Origin: HyVt-443 sp964544655
Lineage (GTDB): Bacteria > Pseudomonadota > Gammaproteobacteria > Chromatiales > Chromatiaceae
DNA length: 48,417 nt
Direction of reading: 5' to 3'
NCBI GenBank assembly: GCA_964544655.1
Contig: CAZJCM010000023.1
Location: 1 to 48,417 of the forward strand
Each line of letters opens with the position of its first letter. The stretch's first letter is position 1. The translations under genes were made by a program, and so were the position numbers. The notes under the pieces were generated by a model. The model was not told where the DNA came from. It searched no databases and was given only the letters and a program-made list of their open reading frames with translations. Below, piece by piece: positions 17,165-25,776 of the stretch.

Positions 17165-17545
17165 ATGTTTCAGGAACTACCCGTGAATGAACCTGAAGTT
17201 TTTGCCTTCATGGCGGTTGGTCGCCTCACCCACAACGACTATCACCCTTTTCCCCCAAGCTAGGGAAGATCATCAAGCTGGAAGGGCGTATCTCCGTTGG
17301 AGAATTTTCACGGCGGGTACATGAAGGCAGCCAAAGACGACTATCGTTTCGGCATCGCCCATCAGGATGCTTTTGAACGTGTCGCTATCATCGGCGACAA
17401 AGGTTGGGGGCATTGGCTGGCCATCATGGCCAAGCCCTTCATCGATGCCAAGGTACGTTTCTTCCAGCCACAGCAGGCCAGTGAGGCGTGGGGCTGGGGC
17501 TGGCAGCGTGAACCCTATGCAAAAAAACGCCGGCAAAGAAAATAA
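17165..17545 (+). pseudogene. Broken SpoIIAA-like (STAS-fold) gene
   Basis: The start MFQELPVNEPEVFAFMAVGRLTHNDY and the end (NFHGGYMKAAKDDYRFGIAH, ERVAIIGDKGWGHWL, PFIDAKVRFF) match the two halves of the SpoIIAA-like family. They are separated by an in-frame TAG at 17261. Shifting the frame after the CCTTTTCCCCC run restores PKLGKIIKLEGRISV, and a second opposite shift is needed before 17297 to return to NFHGG. So two compensating frameshifts break the middle. It is either a true pseudogene or homopolymer sequencing errors. The second half (17297-17545) could still be translated alone from an internal ATG. Confidence 0.75.
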
Positions 17546-17575
17546 TCCGCTTCATCCCATAATCCGCTTCATCCC
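17542..17575. repeat. Perfect tandem duplication of 17 bp
   Basis: ATAATCCGCTTCATCCC occurs twice in direct tandem, at 17542-17558 and 17559-17575. It spans the stop of the broken SpoIIAA-like gene and the stop codon of the minus-strand 54-residue gene. It looks like a recent slippage duplication. Confidence 0.85.
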
Positions 17576-17733
17576 TTTGCCTGCTCCAGGCTGCGCAGCT
17601 TCTTGTGTGAATCCAGCAGATTCAGATAGAAGGCCCGCATGAACGCCTCGTGCCGGTCCTTCGGCGGCGTCCGCCGTTCGATCTCATACAGATAGCGTTG
17701 TTCACTGGCATCGGTATCCTTTTCAACGTCCAT
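17569..17733 (-). CDS. Small hypothetical protein, 54 residues
   Basis: The ATG at 17733-17731 has AAGGA seven bases upstream. The product (starts MDVEKDTDASEQRYLYEIER) is highly charged and probably helical, with RTPPKDRHEAFMRAFYLNLL and HKKLRSLEQAKG. The amino acid pattern and ribosome site look like a real gene. I do not recognise a family. It is convergent with the broken SpoIIAA-like gene and lies downstream of a two-tier hairpin at 17766-17799. Confidence 0.6.
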   Translation of the reverse strand: MDVEKDTDASEQRYLYEIERRTPPKDRHEAFMRAFYLNLLDSHKKLRSLEQAKG

Positions 17734-18067
17734 GTCTTCCTTCGCTGTTCAAGTGATATAGGACTGCTGAAAACACCTGATAGGGATCAGGTATTCAGCC
17801 ACCGGCCAGTAGCGCATCGCCTGCCCGGTGAGCTTTCTGCAGTTCATCAATTCAATATGATATGGCATTTACCTGGTGATGAACATGGTTTTTGATGTAG
17901 GCCTTTTCCTACACCATGGGGCGGCTCTTGGCATACCCGCATCCAATGACGTTTTTTGCTAAAAAAGGCTATTCCATTTTCCTCCCCATAGTCTATGTTT
18001 CACCTGTGACTCACCGGCCCAGCCGGGCAGCAGGTTTTCTTATCGCCACTGACGACTATCACCAACC
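17734..18067. other. Intergenic region with two-tier hairpin
   Basis: This 334-base gap separates two divergent genes. ACCTGAT (17775-17781) pairs with ATCAGGT (17786-17792), and outside it GCTGAA (17766-17771) pairs with TTCAGC (17794-17799). On the minus strand this sits in the leader of the 54-residue gene, without a following T-run. A second, weaker stem TGTAGG/CCTACA lies near 17900. No further gene is supported. Confidence 0.4.
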
Positions 18068-19378
18068 ATGAACATGCCACTGAACAACGAACACTTCCCT
18101 GAAGTCCATCTCAATCTCAACGTACGTGGACTCAAGCAATCGGCCACGCTCGCCATCAATGAGCGCTGTGCGCAACTCCACAACGCCGGTCGCGATGTCT
18201 ACCGCCTGGGCCTGGGGCAATCCCCCTTCCCCGTGGCAGCGCCGGTAGTAGAAGAACTGAAGGCGAATGCACACCAAAAGGACTATCTCCCGGTCAAGGG
18301 GCTCCCCCAGCTGCGGGAGGCGGTGGCCAGCTACCACAGACGCCAGGAAGGGATCGAATACACCCTGGACGATGTGTTGATCGGTCCCGGGTCCAAAGAG
18401 CTGATGTTCCTGGTACAGCTGGTCTATTATGGGGACTTGGTGATCCCAACCCCCAGTTGGGTCTCCTATGCTCCCCAGGCCAACATCATCGGCCGCCACA
18501 TCTGCTGGGTTCCGACCCGATTCGAGGATGGCTGGCGTATCACCCCGGAGGCATTGGAAGAGCTGTGCAGCAAGGATCCCACCCGCCCCCGGATCCTGAT
18601 CCTCAACTACCCCAACAACCCCAGTGGCGCCAGCTATGGGGCAGATGAACTGAAAGCACTGGCAGCCGTGGCACGCCGTTACCGGGTCATCCTGATCTCC
18701 GATGAGATCTATGGCGAGGTCCATTTCGATGGCCGGCACCAATCCATCGCCCGGTACTATCCAGAGGGCACCATCATCAGCGCCGGTCTCAGCAAATGGT
18801 GCGGTGCCGGTGGCTGGCGCCTGGGCACCTTCACCTTCCCATCCAGTCTTCGCTGGCTGCTGGACGCCGTTTCCGTGGTCGCCAGCGAAACCTATACCTC
18901 GACCAGCGCACCGATTCAGTACGCCGCCGTACGTGCCTACCAGGGGGGCATCGAAATCGAGCGTTATCTGTCGAACAGCCGCCGTATCCTGAAAAATCTC
19001 GGTACATCCGTGGCCGCCCGCCTGCAGCAGGCAGGGGCCAGGCTGCCCATGCCGGAGGGCGGGTTCTATCTGTTCCCCTCCTTCGCCGCCCACCGGGAAA
19101 AGCTGTTACGCCGGGGCATCACCAACAGTATCCAACTTTGCGAGCGACTGCTGGAGGAAACCGGCGTGGCCATTCTGCCGGGGTGTGAGTTTGGCCGGCC
19201 GGTATCAGAACTGACGGCACGCCTCGCATTCGTCGATTTCGATGGCGCGCGCGCCTTGGTCAGCGCTGAAAGTATCCCACTGGAGCAACCATTGCCCAAT
19301 GACTTCACAGCCACCCATTGCCATCGGGTGGTAACAGGGATAGAACGCATGTGTGACTGGCTGGAGAGCGACAGCTGA
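18068..19378 (+). CDS. Pyridoxal-phosphate-dependent aminotransferase, class I
   Basis: This 436-residue fold-type I enzyme has the cofactor-binding pattern YLPVKGLPQLREAVA, GPGSKELMFL, PTPSWVSYAPQA, NYPNNPSG (the asparagine contacting PLP), ISDEIYGEVHFDG, the Schiff-base lysine in LSKWCGAGGWRLG, and a C-terminal FVDFDG with a substrate arginine segment. Most similar families are aspartate or aromatic/methionine aminotransferases, but the substrate cannot be read from sequence. It is about 40 residues longer than typical AspC, mostly at the C-terminus. It appears monocistronic. Confidence 0.85.
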   Translation: MNMPLNNEHFPEVHLNLNVRGLKQSATLAINERCAQLHNAGRDVYRLGLGQSPFPVAAPVVEELKANAHQKDYLPVKGLPQLREAVASYHRRQEGIEYTLDDVLIGPGSKELMFLVQLVYYGDLVIPTPSWVSYAPQANIIGRHICWVPTRFEDGWRITPEALEELCSKDPTRPRILILNYPNNPSGASYGADELKALAAVARRYRVILISDEIYGEVHFDGRHQSIARYYPEGTIISAGLSKWCGAGGWRLGTFTFPSSLRWLLDAVSVVASETYTSTSAPIQYAAVRAYQGGIEIERYLSNSRRILKNLGTSVAARLQQAGARLPMPEGGFYLFPSFAAHREKLLRRGITNSIQLCERLLEETGVAILPGCEFGRPVSELTARLAFVDFDGARALVSAESIPLEQPLPNDFTATHCHRVVTGIERMCDWLESDS

Positions 19379-19717
19379 TGAATGAGATTCAAACGGGGGG
19401 TTGTATCTTGCCGGAAAATGGCTACGCTATGGCTGATACAATCTTATGCTGGCGTATGGAAATCGAGAATAATTCAAACAGGGGCCTGTCCAATACGCAC
19501 CAGAATCAACCACTATAGATAATCTGTGCCGGATGGTTTCCCGTATCCATCCGGTCATGAACACAGGGCCTGTCGTGTCGGCTTGTGGATGGCTCCAGCA
19601 TATCCCTTTCATCATCATGGATGTCCAGATACACAGAATCGGCCGATTCCGCGATGTGCCTTGTCTTTGAAGTGACCGTCTAGGTCTGTTTGCCATAACA
19701 ATCCGTGGAGGATAATA
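19379..19717. other. 339-base intergenic region before the TRAP operon
   Basis: It should hold the promoter of the TAXI transporter operon. A CATAAC box at about 19695 with TTGAAG about 20 bases upstream is only a poor match. No gene is supported, and the minus-strand frame across it has no ribosome site. GGAGG immediately precedes the 19718 ATG. Confidence 0.35.
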
Positions 19718-20689
19718 ATGTTCAATAAACGTATGATCGCCTCAGCCCTATTAGTAGCCGGCGTCGCCATGGGTGGATCCGGTGTCGCCAGCGCCGATTC
19801 TTTCATCACCATTGGTACCGGCGGTGTCACCGGTGTCTACTATCCCACGGGTGGCGCCATCTGCCGCCTGGTCAACAAGGGGCGTAAGAAGCATCATGTA
19901 CGCTGTTCGGTGGAGTCCACCGGCGGCTCGGTCTACAACCTCAACACCATCCGCGCCGGAGAACTGGACATGGGCGTGGCCCAGTCCGACTGGCAGTATC
20001 ACGCCTATCACGGTACCAGCAAGTTCAAAGACGCCGGTCCCAACAAGGATCTGCGCGCTGTGTTCTCGGTACACCCTGAGCCCTTCACCGTGGTCGCCCG
20101 TGCCGATGCCGGCATCAAGAACTTCATGGACCTGAAAGGCAAGCGGGTCAACATCGGCAATCCCGGCTCCGGCCAGCGTGGCACCATGGAAGTAGTGATG
20201 GACACCCTGGGCTGGAAGAAGTCCGATTTCGCCCTCGCCTCCGAACTGAAAGCGGCCGAACAGTCCAAGGCCCTGTGTGACAACAAGATCGACGCCATGG
20301 TCTACACCGTCGGCCATCCTTCCGGCTCGATCAAGGAAGCCACCACCTCCTGTGACGCCGTGCTGGTACCGGTCACCGGGCCGGCCATCGACAAACTGGT
20401 GGCTGAGAACGACTACTATCGCAAGGCTGTGATTCCGGGCGGCATGTACCGCGGCAACCCCAACGACACGGTTACCTTCGGTGTCGGCGCCACCTTCGTC
20501 ACCTCCGCCAAGGTACCGGAAGAGACCGTCTATCAGGTGGTCAAGGCCGTGTTCGAGAACTTCGACCAGTTCCGTAAGCTGCATCCGGCATTCGCCAACC
20601 TGAAGAAGGAAGAGATGATCAAAGATGGTCTCTCCGCCCCGCTGCACAAGGGCGCCATCAGGTACTATAAGGAAGCCGGTTTGATGTAA
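19718..20689 (+). CDS. TAXI family TRAP transporter substrate-binding protein
   Basis: This 323-residue periplasmic protein has a Sec signal peptide (MFNKRMIASALLVAGVAMGG, cleavage likely after VASA). Family features are FITIGTGGVTGVYYPTGGAICRLVN, STGGSVYNLNTIRAGELDMGVAQSD, KGKRVNIGNPGSGQRG and DAMVYTVGHPSG. Binding proteins of this type deliver glutamate or other dicarboxylates to a fused TRAP permease, but the true ligand is unknown. A strong GGAGG site precedes the ATG. The permease follows after a terminator-like hairpin. Confidence 0.93.
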   Translation: MFNKRMIASALLVAGVAMGGSGVASADSFITIGTGGVTGVYYPTGGAICRLVNKGRKKHHVRCSVESTGGSVYNLNTIRAGELDMGVAQSDWQYHAYHGTSKFKDAGPNKDLRAVFSVHPEPFTVVARADAGIKNFMDLKGKRVNIGNPGSGQRGTMEVVMDTLGWKKSDFALASELKAAEQSKALCDNKIDAMVYTVGHPSGSIKEATTSCDAVLVPVTGPAIDKLVAENDYYRKAVIPGGMYRGNPNDTVTFGVGATFVTSAKVPEETVYQVVKAVFENFDQFRKLHPAFANLKKEEMIKDGLSAPLHKGAIRYYKEAGLM

Positions 20690-20700
20690 TTGCCGGCGAG

Positions 20701-20736
20701 AACAGACGGGGGGCCTGATGGACTCCCGTCTGTTTT
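20701..20736 (+). terminator. Terminator/attenuator between binding protein and permease
   Basis: AACAGACGGG (20701-20710) pairs perfectly with CCCGTCTGTT (20725-20734) around a 14-base loop, followed by TTTT. It lies 12 bases after the binding-protein stop. Because the permease gene follows on the same strand, partial termination would give excess binding protein over permease. Confidence 0.65.
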
Positions 20737-20947
20737 CAGCAAACAGACACGGTGGCAGCCAGGTAGATTCAACGTCCCGCCACAGAAAAATCGGTAGACC
20801 AAAAGAACTTACGCGGTATGAAACCACGCAATGACGCTATGCGCCTTGCGCCCTTCATACCGCTCAGTCCTCCATGCATGCCTGCAAACCATTACCAGGC
20901 CCAGCGCGAGCGGCTGATTTGATAACAGCGCCAGGGGAAATGGAGCC

Positions 20948-23548
20948 ATGAGCACTGAAAGCAAGAACAACGGCACGATCACCGATCAGGAACTTCAGGA
21001 GATGGTCGCCCAGACCGACACCGGGGCCCGACACCCGCTGGGCACCGCAGGCAAGATACTGTTTGCAATACCGCTGGCCTGGTCCCTGTTCCAACTCTGG
21101 TACGCCTCCCCGCTCCCCTTCATCTTTGGTTTCGGGGTATTCAACGATACTGAAGCACGCGCCATCCACCTCGCTTTCGCCCTGTTCCTCACCTTTACCG
21201 CCTACCCGGCCAGTAAAGCCTCACCGCGGGATTACATCCCAATCCAAGACTGGATAATAGCCCTGCTTGGCGCCTTCGCCGCAGCCTACATCTACCTGTT
21301 CTACGACCAACTCTCCGGCCGCTCCGGCGCACCTCTGCTCCAGGATCTGGTGGTGGGCGTCATCGGCATGTTGTTGCTGCTGGAGGCCACCCGCCGGGCA
21401 CTGGGGCCACCGCTGATGGTAGTGGCCACCATATTTCTGATCTATACCTTCGGCGGCCAGTACATGCCGGACGTTATTGCCCACAAGGGCCAGAGCATCA
21501 CCAAGGTGATCTCCCATCAGTGGCTCACCACTGAAGGCGTGTTCGGCGTCGCCTTGGGCGTCTCTACCAGTTTCGTGTTCCTGTTCGTACTGTTCGGCGC
21601 CATGCTGGAACAGGCCGGCGCAGGTAACTATTTCATCAAGATGGCCTTTGCCCTGCTCGGTCATATGCGCGGCGGACCAGCCAAGGCAGCGGTGGTCTCA
21701 TCCGCTGCCACCGGCCTGATCTCGGGTTCGTCGATCGCCAATGTGGCGACCACCGGCACCTTCACCATTCCACTGATGAAACGAGTCGGCTTTCCCGGCA
21801 CCAAGGCAGGGGCCGTGGAGGTGGCCGCCTCGACCAATGGCCAGTTGACCCCACCGGTGATGGGGGCCGCTGCATTCCTGATGATCGAGTACGTGGGCAT
21901 CTCTTATATCGAAGTGATCAAACACGCCTTCCTGCCCGCCATCATCTCCTATATCGCCCTGGTCTACATCGTCCACCTGGAGGCACTGAAGGCGGGCATG
22001 CAGGGGTTGCCCAGGCGCACCCACTCCACCTTGGCACAGAAGCTGATGACCTTCGCCGCCATCGTGGTCGGCGCCTGTGCCATCGGCCTCGGGGTCTACT
22101 ATGGCATCGGCTGGATCAAAACCTATACCGGCGACGCCGCCCTCTATATCGTCGGCGCCCTGGTCCTGGCGACCTACCTGGGCCTGTTGAAGTTTTCCGC
22201 CCGCTACCCTGAGCTGGAGTTGGATGATCCCAACAGCCCGTTACTGGAACTGCCGGAAGTCGGCCCCACGGTGAAGGTCGGTCTCTACTTCCTGCTGCCC
22301 ATCGTGGTACTGATGTGGTGCCTTACCGTGGAACGCTTCTCACCCGGCCTGTCAGCATTCTGGGCCACCCTGTTCATGATGTTCATCGTGCTCACCCAGC
22401 GGCCGTTGCAGGCGATGTTCCGCGGCGAGGACAGAGATGGTAAATGGATGCAGGGCATCAATGAGTGCATACAAGGACTCTCCACCGGCGCCCGTAACAT
22501 GATCGGCATCGGCGTGGCCACCGCCGCAGCCGGCATCGTGGTAGGCACCATCACCCTCACCGGCATCGGCCAGGTGATGGTGGAGTTCGTCGAGTTCATC
22601 TCCGGCGGCAACCTGATGCTGGCCTTACTGTTCACCGCTTTCATCTGCATCATCCTGGGCATGGGCCTGCCAACCACGGCGAACTACATTGTCGTCTCCA
22701 GCCTGATGGCACCTGTGGTGGTCTCCCTGGCCTCCGCCAACGGCATGATCGTACCGTTGGTGGCAGTACACATGTTCGTGTTTTACTTCGGCATCCTGGC
22801 GGACGACACACCACCGGTGGGGCTGGCGGCATTCGCCGCCGCCGCCATTGCCAAGAGTGATCCGATCAAAACCGGCATCCAGGGCTTCATGTACGATATC
22901 CGTACCGCCATCCTGCCGTTTCTGTTCATCTTCAATACCCAATTGCTGATGATCGGCATCGGTAACTTGTTCGAACTGATCCTGGTCATCAGCAGCGCAA
23001 CCATCGCCATGCTGCTGTTCGCCGCCGCCACCCAGGGTTATTGGCTGACCAGGAGTCGCCTGTGGGAGTCCCTGGGTCTGCTGCTGGTGGCCTTCACCCT
23101 GTTTCGACCCGGCTATTGGTGGGATATGGTGTATGACCCGGTGAAGATCATCGAGCCCACCAACATCATTCAGATCGCCGGGGAGATCCCCAACGAGGGC
23201 AGCCTGCAGATGATGGTGGCGGGCGAGAACGTGGATGGTAAGTTCGTCAAGCGGACCATTCTGCTGCCCATGGGGCCCTCCGCCAGCGGTGCCGAGCGTC
23301 TCAGCTACGCCGGTCTGGAAATTCGTGTCGAAGATGGGAGGGTATTGGCCGATAACGTGGTATTTGGCAGTGTGGCCCAAGACGCCGGGCTTGATTTCGA
23401 CTGGGAGATCCTCAATCTACAGATAGCCGCCGATCGCCCGCCGAAACAGCTGATGTTCATACCGGCGCTGTTGTTGCTTGGATTTCTCGCCTCCATGCAG
23501 CGGCGCCGACGCGCAGCGGAGACGGAAACGCCGGCAACAGCCACCTGA
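20948..23548 (+). CDS. TRAP transporter permease, fused 4TM/12TM
   Basis: This 866-residue inner-membrane protein combines the small DctQ-like part (about residues 30-170) with the large DctM-like part, which carries GAGNYFIKMAFALLGHMRGGPAKAAVVSSAATGLISGSSIANVATTG-type repeats, NGQLTPPVMGAAAFLM and LGMGLPTTANYIV. It drives uptake with a sodium gradient in known relatives. The C-terminal portion from about residue 720 contains a periplasmic beta-rich segment and a last helix, resembling DUF3394, which is common in fused TAXI permeases. It pairs with the upstream TAXI binding protein. Confidence 0.93.
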   Translation: MSTESKNNGTITDQELQEMVAQTDTGARHPLGTAGKILFAIPLAWSLFQLWYASPLPFIFGFGVFNDTEARAIHLAFALFLTFTAYPASKASPRDYIPIQDWIIALLGAFAAAYIYLFYDQLSGRSGAPLLQDLVVGVIGMLLLLEATRRALGPPLMVVATIFLIYTFGGQYMPDVIAHKGQSITKVISHQWLTTEGVFGVALGVSTSFVFLFVLFGAMLEQAGAGNYFIKMAFALLGHMRGGPAKAAVVSSAATGLISGSSIANVATTGTFTIPLMKRVGFPGTKAGAVEVAASTNGQLTPPVMGAAAFLMIEYVGISYIEVIKHAFLPAIISYIALVYIVHLEALKAGMQGLPRRTHSTLAQKLMTFAAIVVGACAIGLGVYYGIGWIKTYTGDAALYIVGALVLATYLGLLKFSARYPELELDDPNSPLLELPEVGPTVKVGLYFLLPIVVLMWCLTVERFSPGLSAFWATLFMMFIVLTQRPLQAMFRGEDRDGKWMQGINECIQGLSTGARNMIGIGVATAAAGIVVGTITLTGIGQVMVEFVEFISGGNLMLALLFTAFICIILGMGLPTTANYIVVSSLMAPVVVSLASANGMIVPLVAVHMFVFYFGILADDTPPVGLAAFAAAAIAKSDPIKTGIQGFMYDIRTAILPFLFIFNTQLLMIGIGNLFELILVISSATIAMLLFAAATQGYWLTRSRLWESLGLLLVAFTLFRPGYWWDMVYDPVKIIEPTNIIQIAGEIPNEGSLQMMVAGENVDGKFVKRTILLPMGPSASGAERLSYAGLEIRVEDGRVLADNVVFGSVAQDAGLDFDWEILNLQIAADRPPKQLMFIPALLLLGFLASMQRRRRAAETETPATAT

Positions 23549-23593
23549 CGCCAGATCGCCGGCGACAACGACTACACAGACAAGGAACAGATC

Positions 23594-24022
23594 ATGTTCA
23601 AGAAGATCCTGATGCCCATCGATCTCCAGGAGACCCACCTGGCAGTCAAGGCGGTGAAGATCGCTATCGACGAAGCGCGCAAACACGGCGCCGAGATCTA
23701 CGTGATGACCGTGATGCCGGGATTTGGCATGCCAATGGTGGCCTCATTCTTTCCCGACAACGCCATGAAGCAGGCGATGAAGGAGATCGGTGCCGAGCTC
23801 AAACGCTATCTGGCAGCCAACTTTCCGAAAGACATCAAGACCCATCCCATCATCACCGAGGGCAACCCCGCAGAGCGCATCCTGGCCCAAGCCAAGACCA
23901 TTGGCGCCGATCTGATCATCATCCCCTCCCATGCCCAAAGCCTGGGACAGGTGTTACTCGGCTCCTGCGCCGCCAAGGTAGTGGAGCATGCCACCTGCTC
24001 GGTGATGGTGATCAAGGGATGA
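23594..24022 (+). CDS. Universal stress protein, TRAP-linked (TeaD/UspA type)
   Basis: This is a 142-residue UspA fold (MFKKILMPIDLQETHLAVKA). The ATP-binding signature GADLIIIPSHAQSLGQVLLGSCAAKVVEHATCSVMVIK corresponds to the family G-2x-G-9x-G(S/T) pattern. It directly follows the permease with 45 bases between. In Halomonas, TeaD, a Usp protein in the ectoine TRAP operon, binds ATP and lowers transport. A similar regulatory role is likely here by context. Confidence 0.9.
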   Translation: MFKKILMPIDLQETHLAVKAVKIAIDEARKHGAEIYVMTVMPGFGMPMVASFFPDNAMKQAMKEIGAELKRYLAANFPKDIKTHPIITEGNPAERILAQAKTIGADLIIIPSHAQSLGQVLLGSCAAKVVEHATCSVMVIKG

Positions 24023-24189
24023 AGACAGCCACAGATCTTCTGCTCCGGGTCTGATTGATTCGGTCAGAGGTTCCCTGCCGGCGTATGAAGCAAACAGACT
24101 GTAGGCGCCATGTTATCGGAGACATCACCACCTGCGGGGTAGCGTCTGCAACGCCTCCCCCTGGTCATCGGATACCATAAGAACAGCAG

Positions 24190-24834
24190 ATGCAACGAAG
24201 ACGCGCACCCCGCTCGCCGGCACAAAAACTGGCCCTGTTCGCTATCGCTATCTTCTCTCTCCTCGGTGGCTATTATTGGGGCAGCATGCATGCTGTGGAC
24301 CGCCCTGAATTCCACAGTCTCAGCCGCCTGCCCGAACCCCGACCGCTCCTGCCATTCAGCCTGCAGGACCAATATGGCAACCCGGTCGATGAGAGCGCCC
24401 TTATTGGACACTGGAACCTGCTGCTGTTCGGCTATGGCCATGATACAACGGACAGTTCCGGACAGCTGACCCTGGCCGCCCGCATCCTGAACCGGCTTGC
24501 GGATCACCCGTTGCTGCAGCAGAACATTCGGGTCTGGTTCGTCACCCTGGACCCAGAGCGAGATTCAGCCACGGAATTGAAGGCCTTCGTGGGCCGTTAT
24601 CACCCCGACTTCATGGCCCTGCGCGGTTCACTGGAACAGATCCGGAAGCTGGCCCGGCAAACTGGCATCCGCTTTCAGCACCAGCCAGCCACGGCAGCGG
24701 GCGACTACCGCATCGATCACAGCACCAGCTTTGCGCTGGTTGCACCGGACGGACGCTTCGTCGGCCTGTTTACTGGCCTGGTGGATGCCGTTAGTATCGC
24801 TGGAGACCTGAAGCAACTTGCAGACACCTATTGA
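24190..24834 (+). CDS. SCO1/SenC-like thioredoxin-fold protein lacking the CxxxC motif
   Basis: This 214-residue protein has an N-terminal membrane anchor (about residues 14-31). The fold matches SCO copper chaperones: PFSLQDQYGNPV, LLLFGYGH, TLDPERDSATELKAFVGRY, a segment equivalent to the conserved distal histidine (YRIDHSTSFALVAPDGRFVGLF). Where SCO proteins have HCPDVCP, this one reads HDTTDSS, so both copper-ligand cysteines are gone while the histidine remains. Copper delivery to cytochrome oxidase is therefore doubtful. It ends one base before the psd ATG. Confidence 0.85.
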   Translation: MQRRRAPRSPAQKLALFAIAIFSLLGGYYWGSMHAVDRPEFHSLSRLPEPRPLLPFSLQDQYGNPVDESALIGHWNLLLFGYGHDTTDSSGQLTLAARILNRLADHPLLQQNIRVWFVTLDPERDSATELKAFVGRYHPDFMALRGSLEQIRKLARQTGIRFQHQPATAAGDYRIDHSTSFALVAPDGRFVGLFTGLVDAVSIAGDLKQLADTY

Positions 24835-24835
24835 A

Positions 24836-25747
24836 ATGACAAATCCCCCCCCATCCGCCAGTAGCGAACCCAGGCTGCTGGAACGCCTGTTCGCGTTGCT
24901 TCTCTATATCCTCCCCCACCATTTCCTCTCCCGGGGAATGCACTGGCTGACCCGCAACCAGTGGCCACCGCTGAAACGCCTGTTGATCAACAGCGCCCTC
25001 AGGGTCTATCGCATCGACCTCACCACCGCGAAAAACAGCGACCCGGAAAGCTACCCCAGCTTCAATGCCTTCTTCACCCGTCCTCTGGCAGCCGACGCGC
25101 GCCCCGTGGCGGCCGGTGAAGACGCGGTGGCATCACCCGTCGACGGCAAAGTGAGCCAGGCCGGTCCAATACAGGATGGGCGGATATTTCAAGCCAAAGG
25201 GCAGGAGTACAGCCTGCTGGAACTGTTGGGTGGGGACCGGGATGCCTGCGCCCTGTTCGAGAATGGGAGCTTTGCCACACTCTATCTCTCTCCCCGGGAT
25301 TATCATCGGATTCACATGCCGCTGGACGGCGAGCTGCGCAGCATGACCCATATCCCCGGGCGGCTGTTCAGCGTCAGCCCAGCCACCACCAGGGTGGTGC
25401 CACGGCTGTTCAGCAGGAATGAGCGAATCGTGAACCTGTTCGACACCGCTGCCGGCCCCATGGCCGTGATCATGGTGGGCGCCATCTTCGTAGCCAGCAT
25501 GGACACCGTCTGGGCCGGTACCGTGGCCCCTGCATTCCGCCGCATCACCCGCTGGGACTATGGCAATACCCCGACCAACCCCATCAGGCTGGAGAAAGGA
25601 GCAGAGCTGGGGCGTTTCAATATGGGCTCAACCGTCATCCTGCTGTTTGGCCAGGATGCAGTGCACTGGTCCAACGATCTACGGCCGGATGCCAGCGTAC
25701 AGATGGGCATGCAGATCGGCGGCCTGACGCAGACACAGGCGCCCTGA
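24836..25747 (+). CDS. psd: Phosphatidylserine decarboxylase proenzyme
   Basis: This 303-residue membrane-associated enzyme makes phosphatidylethanolamine. Family segments are YPSFNAFFTRPLAADARP, SPVDGKVSQ, KGQEYSLLELLGG, TLYLSPRDYHRIHMP, ARNERI-like SRNERIVNLFDT and VWAGTVAP. The self-cleavage site is GST in FNMGSTVILLFG (LGST in E. coli), whose serine becomes the pyruvoyl group. I prefer the ATG at 24836, one base after the SCO-like stop. A TTG at 24818 with GGAGA upstream is an alternative. It is convergent with epmA. Confidence 0.94.
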   Translation: MTNPPPSASSEPRLLERLFALLLYILPHHFLSRGMHWLTRNQWPPLKRLLINSALRVYRIDLTTAKNSDPESYPSFNAFFTRPLAADARPVAAGEDAVASPVDGKVSQAGPIQDGRIFQAKGQEYSLLELLGGDRDACALFENGSFATLYLSPRDYHRIHMPLDGELRSMTHIPGRLFSVSPATTRVVPRLFSRNERIVNLFDTAAGPMAVIMVGAIFVASMDTVWAGTVAPAFRRITRWDYGNTPTNPIRLEKGAELGRFNMGSTVILLFGQDAVHWSNDLRPDASVQMGMQIGGLTQTQAP

Positions 25748-25776
25748 TATCCGGAACGACAAGCATCAGGGCGGCA

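Noticed and set aside
18059..19093. 344-codon minus-strand frame opposite the aminotransferase
   Set aside because: Antisense shadow. The plus-strand PLP enzyme motifs are unambiguous.
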